In this document: in pieces, positions 1-12,395 of the stretch | Layout of the letters: the number at the start of each line of letters is the position of its first letter | How positions within the stretch are numbered: position 1 is the first letter of the stretch | Origin: Lantana camara | Lineage: Eukaryota; Streptophyta; Magnoliopsida; Lamiales; Verbenaceae | Direction of reading: 5' to 3' | Assembly (NCBI GenBank): GCA_037501455.1 | Contig: CM074856.1 | Coordinates: 51,923,001-51,987,000, forward strand | DNA: 64,000 nucleotides | The notes under the pieces: model-generated | Told to the model about the DNA's origin: nothing | Databases searched by the model: none | What the model saw: only the letters and a program-made list of their open reading frames with translations | Translations under genes and position numbers: made by a program

Positions 1-100
1 AACTCGTCGGTAACTCCGTGGATTTAGCTTGAAAATAACACCGATTCGCCGGTATAACGCCTTGATAGCGGATCAAACGCCTAGTTTTGATAACTTCGGG

Positions 101-193
101 GAAGAAAGGTTTTTAGCCTTTCTTGAACTTGTAGAAAGGTTTTTACCCTTTCTTGAATTCGTAGAGAGGTTTTTAGTCTTTCTTGAATTCGTG
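101..193. repeat. Three 30-bp hairpin repeats inside the LTR
   Basis: Three successive 30-bp units each contain a purine-rich arm, a T-rich loop and a matching arm, for example AGAAAGG ... CCTTTCT. The first two have 7-bp perfect stems and the third (GAGAGG ... TCTTTC) is slightly imperfect. Translated on the plus strand they give an ERFLxFLExV repeat, which I regard as a by-product. The block lies downstream of the TATA box in element sense, so it would be in the transcript leader. It recurs in all complete LTR copies and, inverted, at about 13661-13748. Confidence 0.75.
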
Positions 194-430
194 TTCTGTG
201 TTGAATGCCCATGACCTCTTTATATAGGCATAAAATTCAAGACTTGTTGCTCAAGTTAAAGTTTATTTAATAATTATCTCTTTATATTTTTATTTTTTAA
301 AGAGATAATATCAAATAAGACTTGAATTTGATTGGTCGGTGTGATGCAATACACCACATGCCGCCATATGATTTGTCTTGGCTTTCTTTGACTGCAAGAC
401 TTGATTTGATTGGTCAAAACATGTCACTTT

Positions 431-440
431 GACACGTGTC
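431..440. promoter_or_regulatory. G-box palindrome in LTR U3 (repeated in the other copies)
   Basis: GACACGTGTC is a perfect 10-bp palindrome with a CACGTG core, the class of site bound by plant bZIP and bHLH factors. It lies about 200 bp upstream (minus-strand sense) of the TATATA at 221-226. The copy at 9463-10297 has lost the site's outer base through its 30-bp deletion. Function is inferred from motif and position only. Confidence 0.5.
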
Positions 441-581
441 ATAACTTGATTTGTTGATAAAATAAATATTATAATATCAATTTAATTTTAACTATTTAAC
501 TTTGAAATTAAATTTAGGATAATTTTAAAATATTAAATAGCAAATTAAATTAATAATCTAAAGTTTATTTATCCGTCTACA

Positions 582-1108
582 AATGCCCCCACTTCAAGGC
601 TTGGCGAAAGACATACCAAGTAGTCGTGCAAAGACGAGACTTGAAGTACCCAAATTTATTGGACATAACTTTTTTCGAAGATGTGATTGGGCTTGAAGTT
701 TAATTCAAGTTGCCTACGTACCCCCTCAAGAGGATCAAGTCATGACGTAGTTCAAAAAAATTTTTTTCCCCAAACTTGTAGACATTTTATACTCGTGTCA
801 GGGAGTACACTTGACTTTGGTTTTAACAATTTATACTCGTGTTAAGGAGTAACTTGAATTTGAAAACAGTTTATACTCGTGTTAGGGAGTAACTTGAATT
901 TAAAACAGTTTATACTCGTATTTAGGAGTATCATTGGCATTTGATTTTAAATAGTTTATACTCGTGTTAAGGAGTACACTTGAACTTGAATTTGATTTTG
1001 AATAGTTTATACTTTATACTCGTGTTAAGGAGTTACCCGATATCTTTGCCTTAGTGCAAACAGATTGACACGCCCAGTCGAAGTCGTGTCCTACTGGGCG
1101 TGCCAATC
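582..1108 (-). mobile_element. Short non-coding internal region of the array element
   Basis: This 527-bp segment lies between two LTRs and recurs in every unit. On the minus strand it begins with a PBS-like site, then a foldback copy of the LTR end and PBS, then about six subrepeats, and ends with a G-rich PPT (complement of 583-600, containing GAAGTGGGGG) directly before the next LTR. There is no gag or pol. It is a non-autonomous element by structure; the gag fragments at 12396 and 17451 suggest the family's coding relative. Confidence 0.85.
788..1034. repeat. Six subrepeats with a TACTC...GAGTA hairpin core
   Basis: Cores of about 20 bp start near 788, 832, 872, 911, 957 and 1015, spaced by 40-58 bp. 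The consensus is TATACTCGTGTTAAGGAGTA, in which TACTC and GAGTA pair around an 8-10-nt loop. Every array unit carries the same set. The terminal region 12139-12380 has further, more diverged copies in which the CTC/GAG part is mostly kept. Confidence 0.8.
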
Positions 1109-1120
1109 TGTTTGCACTAA
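1051..1120. repeat. Foldback of LTR end and PBS
   Basis: Arms 1051-1078 and 1093-1120 are reverse complements over 28 bp with a single mismatch, separated by a 14-nt loop. One arm is the last bases of the LTR plus the adjacent PBS-like sequence; the other is an inverted copy of exactly that junction. It recurs in each unit, for example around 2443-2512 and 3836-3905. The element at 17451-18966 has the PBS junction without the inverted copy, so the foldback is derived. Confidence 0.85.
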
Positions 1121-1973
1121 AAATTCGCGTTTATTGAGTTTTAGTCAATATCGAATAAATAATACAAATTATTTGAAAATTCAATTTAAAGTGGGTCTTC
1201 AATCTTCACTTGATCCTCTGATTCTTCCTTTGAATTTAAAGTTGTTGAATCTTCAAACGCTCCTTGATGGATTCAATGGTTTGATCTTCTTCAACTTTGA
1301 ATTAGACTTGAAATAACGTTAATTCGTAGGTCCTTCGACTTGTTTACGAATCAAACACCGGATTTTGAAGAATCTCGCCAAGAACGCCTTCGAACTCGTC
1401 GGTAACTCCGTGGATTTAGCTTGAAAATAACACCGATTCGCCGGTATAACGCCTTGATAGCGGATCAAACGCCTAGTTTTGATAACTTCGGGGAAGAAAG
1501 GTTTTTAGCCTTTCTTGAACTTGTAGAAAGGTTTTTACCCTTTCTTGAATTCGTAGAGAGGTTTTTAGTCTTTCTTGAATTCGTGTTCTGTGTTGAATGC
1601 CCATGACCTCTTTATATAGGCAAAAAATTCAAGACTTGTTGCTCAAGTTAAAGTTTATTTAATAATTATCTCTTTATATTTTTATTTTTTAAAGAGATAA
1701 TATCAAATAAGACTTGAATTTGATTGGTCGGTGTGATGCAATACACCACATGCCGCCATATGATTTGTCTTGGCTTTCTTTGACTGCAAGACTTGATTTG
1801 ATTGGTCAAAACATGTCACTTTGACACGTGTCATAACTTGATTTGTTGATAAAATAAATATTATAATATCAATTTAATTTTAACTATTTAACTTTGAAAT
1901 TAAATTTAGGATAATTTTAAAATATTAAATAGCAAATTAAATTAATAATCTAAAGTTTATTTATCCGTCTACA
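1109..1973 (-). mobile_element. Representative LTR of the array element
   Basis: This 865-bp LTR starts on the minus strand with TGTAGACGG at 1973 and ends with AGTGCAAACA at 1109. Read in that direction it holds a plausible plant promoter: two CCAAT motifs, the palindrome GACACGTGTC (G-box core, 1823-1832), and a TATATA box at 1613-1618. Downstream, at 1493-1585, are three 30-bp repeats that each contain a short hairpin. The same layout is seen in every array copy and in the plus-strand copy at 13268-14132. It belongs to a gypsy family, as judged from the PBS, PPT and linked gag fragments. Confidence 0.85.
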
Positions 1974-4900
1974 AATGCCCCCACTTCAAGGCTTGGCGAA
2001 AGACATACCAAGTAGTCGTGCAAAGACGAGACTTGAAGTACCCAAATTTATTGGACATAACTTTTTTCGAAGATGTGATTGGGCTTGAAGTTTAATTCAA
2101 GTTGCCTACGTACCCCCTCAAGAGGATCAAGTCATGACGTAGTTCAAAAAATTTTTTTTCCCCAAACTTGTAGACATTTTATACTCGTGTCAGGGAGTAC
2201 ACTTGACTTTGGTTTTAACAATTTATACTCGTGTTAAGGAGTAACTTGAATTTGAAAACAGTTTATACTCGTGTTAGGGAGTAACTTGAATTTAAAACAG
2301 TTTATACTCGTATTTAGGAGTATCATTGGCATTTGATTTTAAATAGTTTATACTCGTGTTAAGGAGTACACTTGAACTTGAATTTGATTTTGAATAGTTT
2401 ATACTTTATACTCGTGTTAAGGAGTTACCCGATATCTTTGCCTTAGTGCAAACAGATTGACACGCCCAGTCGAAGTCGTGTCCTACTGGGCGTGCCAATC
2501 TGTTTGCACTAAAAATTCGCGTTTATTGAGTTTTAGTCAATATCGAATAAATAATACAAATTATTTGAAAATTCAATTTAAAGTGGGTCTTCAATCTTCA
2601 CTTGATCCTCTGATTCTTCTTTTGAATTTAAAGTTGTTGAATCTTCAAACGTTCCTTGATGGATTCAATGGTTTGATCTTCTTCAACTTTGAATTAGACT
2701 TGAAATAACGTTAATTCGTAGGTCCTTCGACTTGTTTACGAATCAAACGCCGGATTTTGAAGAATCTCGCCAAGAACGCCTTCGAACTCGTCGGTAACTC
2801 CGTGGATTTAGCTTGAAAATAACACCGATTCGCCGGTATAACGCCTTGATAGCGGATCAAACGCCTAGTTTTGATAACTTCGGGGAAGAAAGGTTTTTAG
2901 CCTTTCTTGAACTTGTAGAAAGGTTTTTACCCTTTCTTGAATTCGTAGAGAGGTTTTTAGTCTTTCTTGAATTCGTGTTCTGTGTTGAATGCCCATGACC
3001 TCTTTATATAGGCATAAAATTCAAGACTTGTTGCTCAAGTTAAAGTTTATTTAATAATTATCTCTTTATATTTTTATTTTTTAAAGAGATAATATCAAAT
3101 AAGACTTGAATTTGATTGGTCGGTGTGATGCAATACACCACATGCCGCCATATGATTTGTCTTGGCTTTCTTTGACTGCAAGACTTGATTTGATTGGTCA
3201 AAACATGTCACTTTGACACGTGTCATAACTTGATTTGTTGATAAAATAAATATTATAATATCAATTTAATTTTAACTATTTAACTTTGAAATTAAATTTA
3301 GGATAATTTTAAAATATTAAATAGCAAATTAAATTAATAATCTAAAGTTTATTTATCCGTCTACAAATGCCCCCACTTCAAGGCTTGGCGAAAGACATAC
3401 CAAGTAGTCGTGCAAAGACGAGACTTGAAGTACCCAAATTTATTGGACATAACTTTTTTCGAAGATGTGATTGGGCTTGAAGTTTAATTCAAGTTGCCTA
3501 CGTACCCCCTCAAGAGGATCAAGTCATGACGTAGTTCAAAAAATTTTTTTTTCCCCAAACTTGTAGACATTTTATACTCGTGTCAGGGAGTACACTTGAC
3601 TTTGGTTTTAACAATTTATACTCGTGTTAAGGAGTAACTTGAATTTGAAAACAGTTTATACTCGTGTTAGGGAGTAACTTGAATTTAAAACAGTTTATAC
3701 TCGTATTTAGGAGTATCATTGGCATTTGATTTTAAATAGTTTATACTCGTGTTAAGGAGTACACTTGAACTTGAATTTGATTTTGAATAGTTTATACTTT
3801 ATACTCGTGTTAAGGAGTTACCCGATATCTTTGCCTTAGTGCAAACAGATTGACACGCCCAGTCGAAGTCGTGTCCTACTGGGCGTGCCAATCTGTTTGC
3901 ACTAAAAATTCGCGTTTATTGAGTTTTAGTCAATATCGAATAAATAATACAAATTATTTGAAAATTCAATTTAAAGTGGGTCTTCAATCTTCACTTGATC
4001 CTCTGATTCTTCCTTTGAATTTAAAGTTGTTGAATCTTCAAACGCTCCTTGATGGATTCAATGGTTTGATCTTCTTCAACTTTGAATTAGACTTGAAATA
4101 ACGTTAATTCGTAGGTCCTTCGACTTGTTTACGAATCAAACGCCGGATTTTGAAGAATCTCGCCAAGAACGCCTTCGAACTCGTCGGTAACTCCGTGGAT
4201 TTAGCTTGAAAATAACACCGATTCGCCGGTATAACGCCTTGATAGCGGATCAAACGCCTAGTTTTGATAACTTCGGGGAAGAAAGGTTTTTAGCCTTTCT
4301 TGAACTTGTAGAAAGGTTTTTACCCTTTCTTGAATTCGTAGAGAGGTTTTTAGTCTTTCTTGAATTCGTGTTCTGTGTTGAATGCCCATGACCTCTTTAT
4401 ATAGGCATAAAATTCAAGACTTGTTGCTCAAGTTAAAGTTTATTTAATAATTATCTCTTTATATTTTTATTTTTTAAAGAGATAATATCAAATAAGACTT
4501 GAATTTGATTGGTCGGTGTGATGCAATACACCACATGCCGCCATATGATTTGTCTTGGCTTTCTTTGACTGCAAGACTTGATTTGATTGGTCAAAACATG
4601 TCACTTTGACACGTGTCATAACTTGATTTGTTGATAAAATAAATATTATAATATCAATTTAATTTTAACTATTTAACTTTGAAATTAAATTTAGGATAAT
4701 TTTAAAATATTAAATAGCAAATTAAATTAATAATCTAAAGTTTATTTATCCGTCTACAAATGCCCCCACTTCAAGGCTTGGCGAAAGACATACCAAGTAG
4801 TCGTGCAAAGACGAGACTTGAAGTACCCAAATTTATTGGACATAACTTTTTTCGAAGATGTGATTGGGCTTGAAGTTTAATTCAAGTTGCCTACGTACCC

Positions 4901-7900
4901 CCTCAAGAGGATCAAGTCATGACGTAGTTCAAAAAATTTTTTTTTCCCCAAACTTGTAGACATTTTATACTCGTGTCAGGGAGTACACTTGACTTTGGTT
5001 TTAACAATTTATACTCGTGTTAAGGAGTAACTTGAATTTGAAAACAGTTTATACTCGTGTTAGGGAGTAACTTGAATTTAAAACAGTTTATACTCGTATT
5101 TAGGAGTATCATTGGCATTTGATTTTAAATAGTTTATACTCGTGTTAAGGAGTACACTTGAACTTGAATTTGATTTTGAATAGTTTATACTTTATACTCG
5201 TGTTAAGGAGTTACCCGATATCTTTGCCTTAGTGCAAACAGATTGACACGCCCAGTCGAAGTCGTGTCCTACTGGGCGTGCCAATCTGTTTGCACTAAAA
5301 ATTCGCGTTTATTGAGTTTTAGTCAATATCGAATAAATAATACAAATTATTTGAAAATTCAATTTAAAGTGGGTCTTCAATCTTCACTTGATCCTCTGAT
5401 TCTTCCTTTGAATTTAAAGTTGTTGAATCTTCAAACGCTCCTTGATGGATTCAATGGTTTGATCTTCTTCAACTTTGAATTAGACTTGAAATAACGTTAA
5501 TTCGTAGGTCCTTCGACTTGTTTACGAATCAAACGCCGGATTTTGAAGAATCTCGCCAAGAACGCCTTCGAACTCGTCGGTAACTCCGTGGATTTAGCTT
5601 GAAAATAACACCGATTCGCCGGTATAACGCCTTGATAGCGGATCAAACGCCTAGTTTTGATAACTTCGGGGAAGAAAGGTTTTTAGCCTTTCTTGAACTT
5701 GTAGAAAGGTTTTTACCCTTTCTTGAATTCGTAGAGAGGTTTTTAGTCTTTCTTGAATTCGTGTTCTGTGTTGAATGCCCATGACCTCTTTATATAGGCA
5801 TAAAATTCAAGACTTGTTGCTCAAGTTAAAGTTTATTTAATAATTATCTCTTTATATTTTTATTTTTTAAAGAGATAATATCAAATAAGACTTGAATTTG
5901 ATTGGTCGGTGTGATGCAATACACCACATGCCGCCATATGATTTGTCTTGGCTTTCTTTGACTGCAAGACTTGATTTGATTGGTCAAAACATGTCACTTT
6001 GACACGTGTCATAACTTGATTTGTTGATAAAATAAATATTATAATATCAATTTAATTTTAACTATTTAACTTTGAAATTAAATTTAGGATAATTTTAAAA
6101 TATTAAATAGCAAATTAAATTAATAATCTAAAGTTTATTTATCCGTCTACAAATGCCCCCACTTCAAGGCTTGGCGAAAGACATACCAAGTAGTCGTGCA
6201 AAGACGAGACTTGAAGTACCCAAATTTATTGGACATAACTTTTTTCGAAGATGTGATTGGGCTTGAAGTTTAATTCAAGTTGCCTACGTACCCCCTCAAG
6301 AGGATCAAGTCATGACGTAGTTCAAAAAAATTTTTTTCCCCAAACTTGTAGACATTTTATACTCGTGTCAGGGAGTACACTTGACTTTGGTTTTAACAAT
6401 TTATACTCGTGTTAAGGAGTAACTTGAATTTGAAAACAGTTTATACTCGTGTTAGGGAGTAACTTGAATTTAAAACAGTTTATACTCGTATTTAGGAGTA
6501 TCATTGGCATTTGATTTTAAATAGTTTATACTCGTGTTAAGGAGTACACTTGAACTTGAATTTGATTTTGAATAGTTTATACTTTATACTCGTGTTAAGG
6601 AGTTACCCGATATCTTTGCCTTAGTGCAAACAGATTGACACGCCCAGTCGAAGTCGTGTCCTACTGGGCGTGCCAATCTGTTTGCACTAAAAATTCGCGT
6701 TTATTGAGTTTTAGTCAATATCGAATAAATAATACAAATTATTTGAAAATTCAATTTAAAGTGGGTCTTCAATCTTCACTTGATCCTCTGATTCTTCCTT
6801 TGAATTTAAAGTTGTTGAATCTTCAAACGCTCCTTGATGGATTCAATGGTTTGATCTTCTTCAACTTTGAATTAGACTTGAAATAACGTTAATTCGTAGG
6901 TCCTTCGACTTGTTTACGAATCAAACGCCGGATTTTGAAGAATCTCGCCAAGAACGCCTTCGAACTCGTCGGTAACTCCGTGGATTTAGCTTGAAAATAA
7001 CACCGATTCGCCGGTATAACGCCTTGATAGCGGATCAAACGCCTAGTTTTGATAACTTCGGGGAAGAAAGGTTTTTAGCCTTTCTTGAACTTGTAGAAAG
7101 GTTTTTACCCTTTCTTGAATTCGTAGAGAGGTTTTTAGTCTTTCTTGAATTCGTGTTCTGTGTTGAATGCCCATGACCTCTTTATATAGGCATAAAATTC
7201 AAGACTTGTTGCTCAAGTTAAAGTTTATTTAATAATTATCTCTTTATATTTTTATTTTTTAAAGAGATAATATCAAATAAGACTTGAATTTGATTGGTCG
7301 GTGTGATGCAATACACCACATGCCGCCATATGATTTGTCTTGGCTTTCTTTGACTGCAAGACTTGATTTGATTGGTCAAAACATGTCACTTTGACACGTG
7401 TCATAACTTGATTTGTTGATAAAATAAATATTATAATATCAATTTAATTTTAACTATTTAACTTTGAAATTAAATTTAGGATAATTTTAAAATATTAAAT
7501 AGCAAATTAAATTAATAATCTAAAGTTTATTTATCCGTCTACAAATGCCCCCACTTCAAGGCTTGGCGAAAGACATACCAAGTAGTCGTGCAAAGACGAG
7601 ACTTGAAGTACCCAAATTTATTGGACATAACTTTTTTCGAAGATGTGATTGGGCTTGAAGTTTAATTCAAGTTGCCTACGTACCCCCTCAAGAGGATCAA
7701 GTCATGACGTAGTTCAAAAAATTTTTTTTCCCCAAACTTGTAGACATTTTATACTCGTGTCAGGGAGTACACTTGACTTTGGTTTTAACAATTTATACTC
7801 GTGTTAAGGAGTAACTTGAATTTGAAAACAGTTTATACTCGTGTTAGGGAGTAACTTGAATTTAAAACAGTTTATACTCGTATTTAGGAGTATCATTGGC

Positions 7901-10825
7901 ATTTGATTTTAAATAGTTTATACTCGTGTTAAGGAGTACACTTGAACTTGAATTTGATTTTGAATAGTTTATACTTTATACTCGTGTTAAGGAGTTACCC
8001 GATATCTTTGCCTTAGTGCAAACAGATTGACACGCCCAGTCGAAGTCGTGTCCTACTGGGCGTGCCAATCTGTTTGCACTAAAAATTCGCGTTTATTGAG
8101 TTTTAGTCAATATCGAATAAATAATACAAATTATTTGAAAATTCAATTTAAAGTGGGTCTTCAATCTTCACTTGATCCTCTGATTCTTCCTTTGAATTTA
8201 AAGTTGTTGAATCTTCAAACGCTCCTTGATGGATTCAATGGTTTGATCTTCTTCAACTTTGAATTAGACTTGAAATAACGTTAATTCGTAGGTCCTTCGA
8301 CTTGTTTACGAATCAAACGCCGGATTTTGAAGAATCTCGCCAAGAACGCCTTCGAACTCGTCGGTAACTCCGTGGATTTAGCTTGAAAATAACACCGATT
8401 CGCCGGTATAACGCCTTGATAGCGGATCAAACGCCTAGTTTTGATAACTTCGGGGAAGAAAGGTTTTTAGCCTTTCTTGAACTTGTAGAAAGGTTTTTAC
8501 CCTTTCTTGAATTCGTAGAGAGGTTTTTAGTCTTTCTTGAATTCGTGTTCTGTGTTGAATGCCCATGACCTCTTTATATAGGCATAAAATTCAAGACTTG
8601 TTGCTCAAGTTAAAGTTTATTTAATAATTATCTCTTTATATTTTTATTTTTTAAAGAGATAATATCAAATAAGACTTGAATTTGATTGGTCGGTGTGATG
8701 CAATACACCACATGCCGCCATATGATTTGTCTTGGCTTTCTTTGACTGCAAGACTTGATTTGATTGGTCAAAACATGTCACTTTGACACGTGTCATAACT
8801 TGATTTGTTGATAAAATAAATATTATAATATCAATTTAATTTTAACTATTTAACTTTGAAATTAAATTTAGGATAATTTTAAAATATTAAATAGCAAATT
8901 AAATTAATAATCTAAAGTTTATTTATCCGTCTACAAATGCCCCCACTTCAAGGCTTGGCGAAAGACATACCAAGTAGTCGTGCAAAGACGAGACTTGAAG
9001 TACCCAAATTTATTGGACATAACTTTTTTCGAAGATGTGATTGGGCTTGAAGTTTAATTCAAGTTGCCTACGTACCCCCTCAAGAGGATCAAGTCATGAC
9101 GTAGTTCAAAAAATTTTTTTTCCCCAAACTTGTAGACATTTTATACTCGTGTCAGGGAGTACACTTGACTTTGGTTTTAACAATTTATACTCGTGTTAAG
9201 GAGTAACTTGAATTTGAAAACAGTTTATACTCGTGTTAGGGAGTAACTTGAATTTAAAACAGTTTATACTCGTATTTAGGAGTATCATTGGCATTTGATT
9301 TTAAATAGTTTATACTCGTGTTAAGGAGTACACTTGAACTTGAATTTGATTTTGAATAGTTTATACTTTATACTCGTGTTAAGGAGTTACCCGATATCTT
9401 TGCCTTAGTGCAAACAGATTGACACGCCCAGTCGAAGTCGTGTCCTACTGGGCGTGCCAATCTGTTTGCACTAAAAATTCGCGTTTATTGAGTTTTAGTC
9501 AATATCGAATAAATAATACAAATTATTTGAAAATTCAATTTAAAGTGGGTCTTCAATCTTCACTTGATCCTCTGATTCTTCCTTTGAATTTAAAGTTGTT
9601 GAATCTTCAAACGCTCCTTGATGGATTCAATGGTTTGATCTTCTTCAACTTTGAATTAGACTTGAAATAACGTTAATTCGTAGGTCCTTCGACTTGTTTA
9701 CGAATCAAACGCCGGATTTTGAAGAATCTCGCCAAGAACGCCTTCGAACTCGTCGGTAACTCCGTGGATTTAGCTTGAAAATAACACCGATTCGCCGGTA
9801 TAACGCCTTGATAGCGGATCAAACGCCTAGTTTTGATAACTTCGGGGAAGAAAGGTTTTTAGCCTTTCTTGAACTTGTAGAAAGGTTTTTACCCTTTCTT
9901 GAATTCGTAGAGAGGTTTTTAGTCTTTCTTGAATTCGTGTTCTGTGTTGAATGCCCATGACCTCTTTATATAGGCATAAAATTCAAGACTTGTTGCTCAA
10001 GTTAAAGTTTATTTAATAATTATCTCTTTATATTTTTATTTTTTAAAGAGATAATATCAAATAAAACTTGAATTTGATTGGTCGGTGTGATGCAATACAC
10101 CACATGCCGCCATATGATTTGTCTTGGTTTTCTTTGACTGCAAGACTTGATTTGATTGGTCAAAACATGTCACTTTGACACGTGTTATAATATCAATTTA
10201 ATTTTAACTATTTAACTTTGAAATTAAATTTAGGATAATTTTAAAATATTAAATAGCAAATTAAATTAATAATCTAAAGTTTATTTATCCGTCTACAAAT
10301 GCCCCCACTTCAAGGCTTGGCGAAAGACATACCAAGTAGTCGTGCAAAGACGAGACTTGAAGTACCCAAATTTATTGGACATAACTTTTTTCGAAGATGT
10401 GATTGGGCTTGAAGTTTAATTCAAGTTGCCTACGTACCCCCTCAAGAGGATCAAGTCATGACGTAGTTCAAAAAATTTTTTTTTCCCCAAACTTGTAGAC
10501 ATTTTATACTCGTGTCAGGGAGTACACTTGACTTTGGTTTTAACAATTTATACTCGTGTTAAGGAGTAACTTGAATTTGAAAACAGTTTATACTCGTGTT
10601 AGGGAGTAACTTGAATTTAAAACAGTTTATACTCGTATTTAGGAGTATCATTGGCATTTGATTTTAAATAGTTTATACTCGTGTTAAGGAGTACACTTGA
10701 ACTTGAATTTGATTTTGAATAGTTTATACTTTATACTCGTGTTAAGGAGTTACCCGATATCTTTGCCTTAGTGCAAACAGATTGACACGCCCAGTCGAAG
10801 TCGTGTCCTACTGGGCGTGCCAATC

Positions 10826-11691
10826 TGTTTGCACTAAAAATTCGCGTTTATTGAGTTTTAGTCAATATCGAATAAATAATACAAATTATTTGAAAATTCA
10901 ATTTAAAGTGGGTCTTCAATCTTCACTTGATCCTCTGATTCTTCCTTTGAATTTAAAGTTGTTGAATCTTCAAACGCTCCTTGATGGATTCAATGGTTTG
11001 ATCTTCTTCAACTTTGAATTAGACTTGAAATAACGTTAATTCGTAGGTCCTTCGACTTGTTTACGAATCAAACGCCGGATTTTGAAGAATCTCGCCAAGA
11101 ACGCCTTCGAACTCGTCGGTAACTCCGTGGATTTAGCTTGAAAATAACACCGATTCGCCTGTATAACGCCTTGATAGCGGATCAAACGCCTAGTTTTGAT
11201 AACTTCGGGGAAGAAAGGTTTTTAGCCTTTCTTGAACTTGTAGAAAGGGTTTTTACCCTTTCTTGAATTCGTAGAGAGGTTTTTAATCTTTCTTGAATTC
11301 GTGTTCTGTGTTGAATGCCCATGACCTCTTTCTATCGGCATAAAATTCAAGACTTGTTGCTCAAGTTAAAGTTTATTTAATAATTATCTCTTTATATTTT
11401 TATTTTTTAAAGAGATAATATCAAATAAAACTTGAATTTGATTGGTCGGTGTGATGCAATACACCACATGCCGCCATATGATTTGTCTTGGTTTTCTTTG
11501 ACTGCAAGACTTGATTTGATTGGTCAAAACATGTCACTTTGACACGTGTCATAATTTGATTTGTTGATGAAATAAACATTATAATATCAATTTAATTTTA
11601 ACTATTTAACTTTGAAATTAAATTTAGGATAATTTTAAAATATTAAATAGCAAATTAAATTAATAATCTAAAGTTTATTTATCCGTCTACA
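10826..11691 (-). mobile_element. Boundary LTR copy of the array, diverged
   Basis: This is the last minus-oriented LTR before the inverted junction. It carries more substitutions than the interior copies. The TATATA box is changed: the other copies read TTTATATAGGC, this one TTTCTATCGGC near 11328-11338. It also has an extra G in the second hairpin repeat. Boundary copies of tandem arrays are usually less homogenised, which fits. Confidence 0.75.
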
Positions 11692-12395
11692 AATGCCCCC
11701 ACTTCAAGGCTTGGCGAAAGACATACCAAGTAATCGTGCAAAGACGAGACTTGAAGTACCCAAATTTATTGGACATAACTTTTTTTCGAAGATGTGACTG
11801 AGCTTGAAATTTAATTCAAGTTGCCTACGTACCCCCTCAAGAGGATCAAGTCATGACGTAGTTCAAAATTTTTTTTTTTTCCAAACTTGTAGACATTTTA
11901 TACTCGTGTCAGGGAGTACACTTGACTTTGGTTTTAACAATTTATACTCGTGTTAAGGAGTAACTTGAATTTGAAAACAGTTTATACTCGTGTTAAGGAG
12001 TAACTTGAATTTAAAACAGTTTATACTCGTATTTAGGAGTATCATTGGCATTTGATTTTAAACAGTTTATACTCGTGTTAAGGAGTACACTTGAACTTGA
12101 ATTTGATTTTGAATAGTTTATTCTTTATACTCGTGTTAAGGAGTATATTTGACAGTTTATACTCTTATCGAGGAGTAAACACTTGAACTTGATATTAAAC
12201 AGTTTATACTCATGTCAAGGAGTCTTGATTTGGATTTGTAGACAGTTTATCCTCATATCAAAGAGTGTTGAATTTAAATTTGTAGATAGTTTATCCTCAT
12301 ATTAAGGAGTCTTGAATTTGAATTTGCAGATAGTTTAAACTCGTATCAAGGAGCTTTCATGACAGTTTATTCTCTTATCAAGGAAAGCTTCAACC
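11692..12395 (-). mobile_element. Extended internal region at the array edge
   Basis: It starts like the other internal regions (PPT complement, then subrepeats), but at about 12139, where interior units enter the foldback, it continues with at least five more diverged TACTC/GAGT subrepeats. It ends next to the gag fragment. It is the left arm of a large inverted repeat with 12610-13267. This copy probably shows a fuller version of the element interior. Confidence 0.75.

Larger units (their letters stand above)
1..11691 (-). repeat. Head-to-tail array of an LTR-derived ~1392-bp unit
   Basis: The same unit recurs with steps of 1392, 1392, 1393, 1393, 1392, 1392, 1392 and 1362 bp. Each unit is one LTR followed by one short internal region. 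LTR copies lie at 1-581 (partial), 1109-1973, 2501-3365, 3894-4758, 5287-6151, 6679-7543, 8071-8935, 9463-10297 and 10826-11691; internal parts of 527-528 bp lie between them. The LTRs have TG...CA ends, and read on the minus strand a PPT precedes each LTR start and a PBS-like site follows each LTR end. Adjacent elements therefore share LTRs, as expected from unequal recombination between LTRs. Copies are almost identical; the clearest differences are a 30-bp deletion at about 10188 and A/T-run length changes near 750-770 of each unit. The repeated 61- and 83-codon open frames are not credible genes. The array runs off the left end of the window. Confidence 0.9.

Noticed and set aside
788..1034. 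Regular short repeats as a CRISPR array
   Set aside because: Spacers are not unique, the repeats are imperfect, the context is a plant retroelement and there are no cas genes.
29..11033. Identical 61- and 83-codon open frames in every array unit as a multicopy small gene family
   Set aside because: They lie antisense within LTR sequence, start at non-ATG codons, and the repetitive protein simply mirrors the 30-bp DNA repeats. Their identity follows from array homogeneity, not from coding selection.
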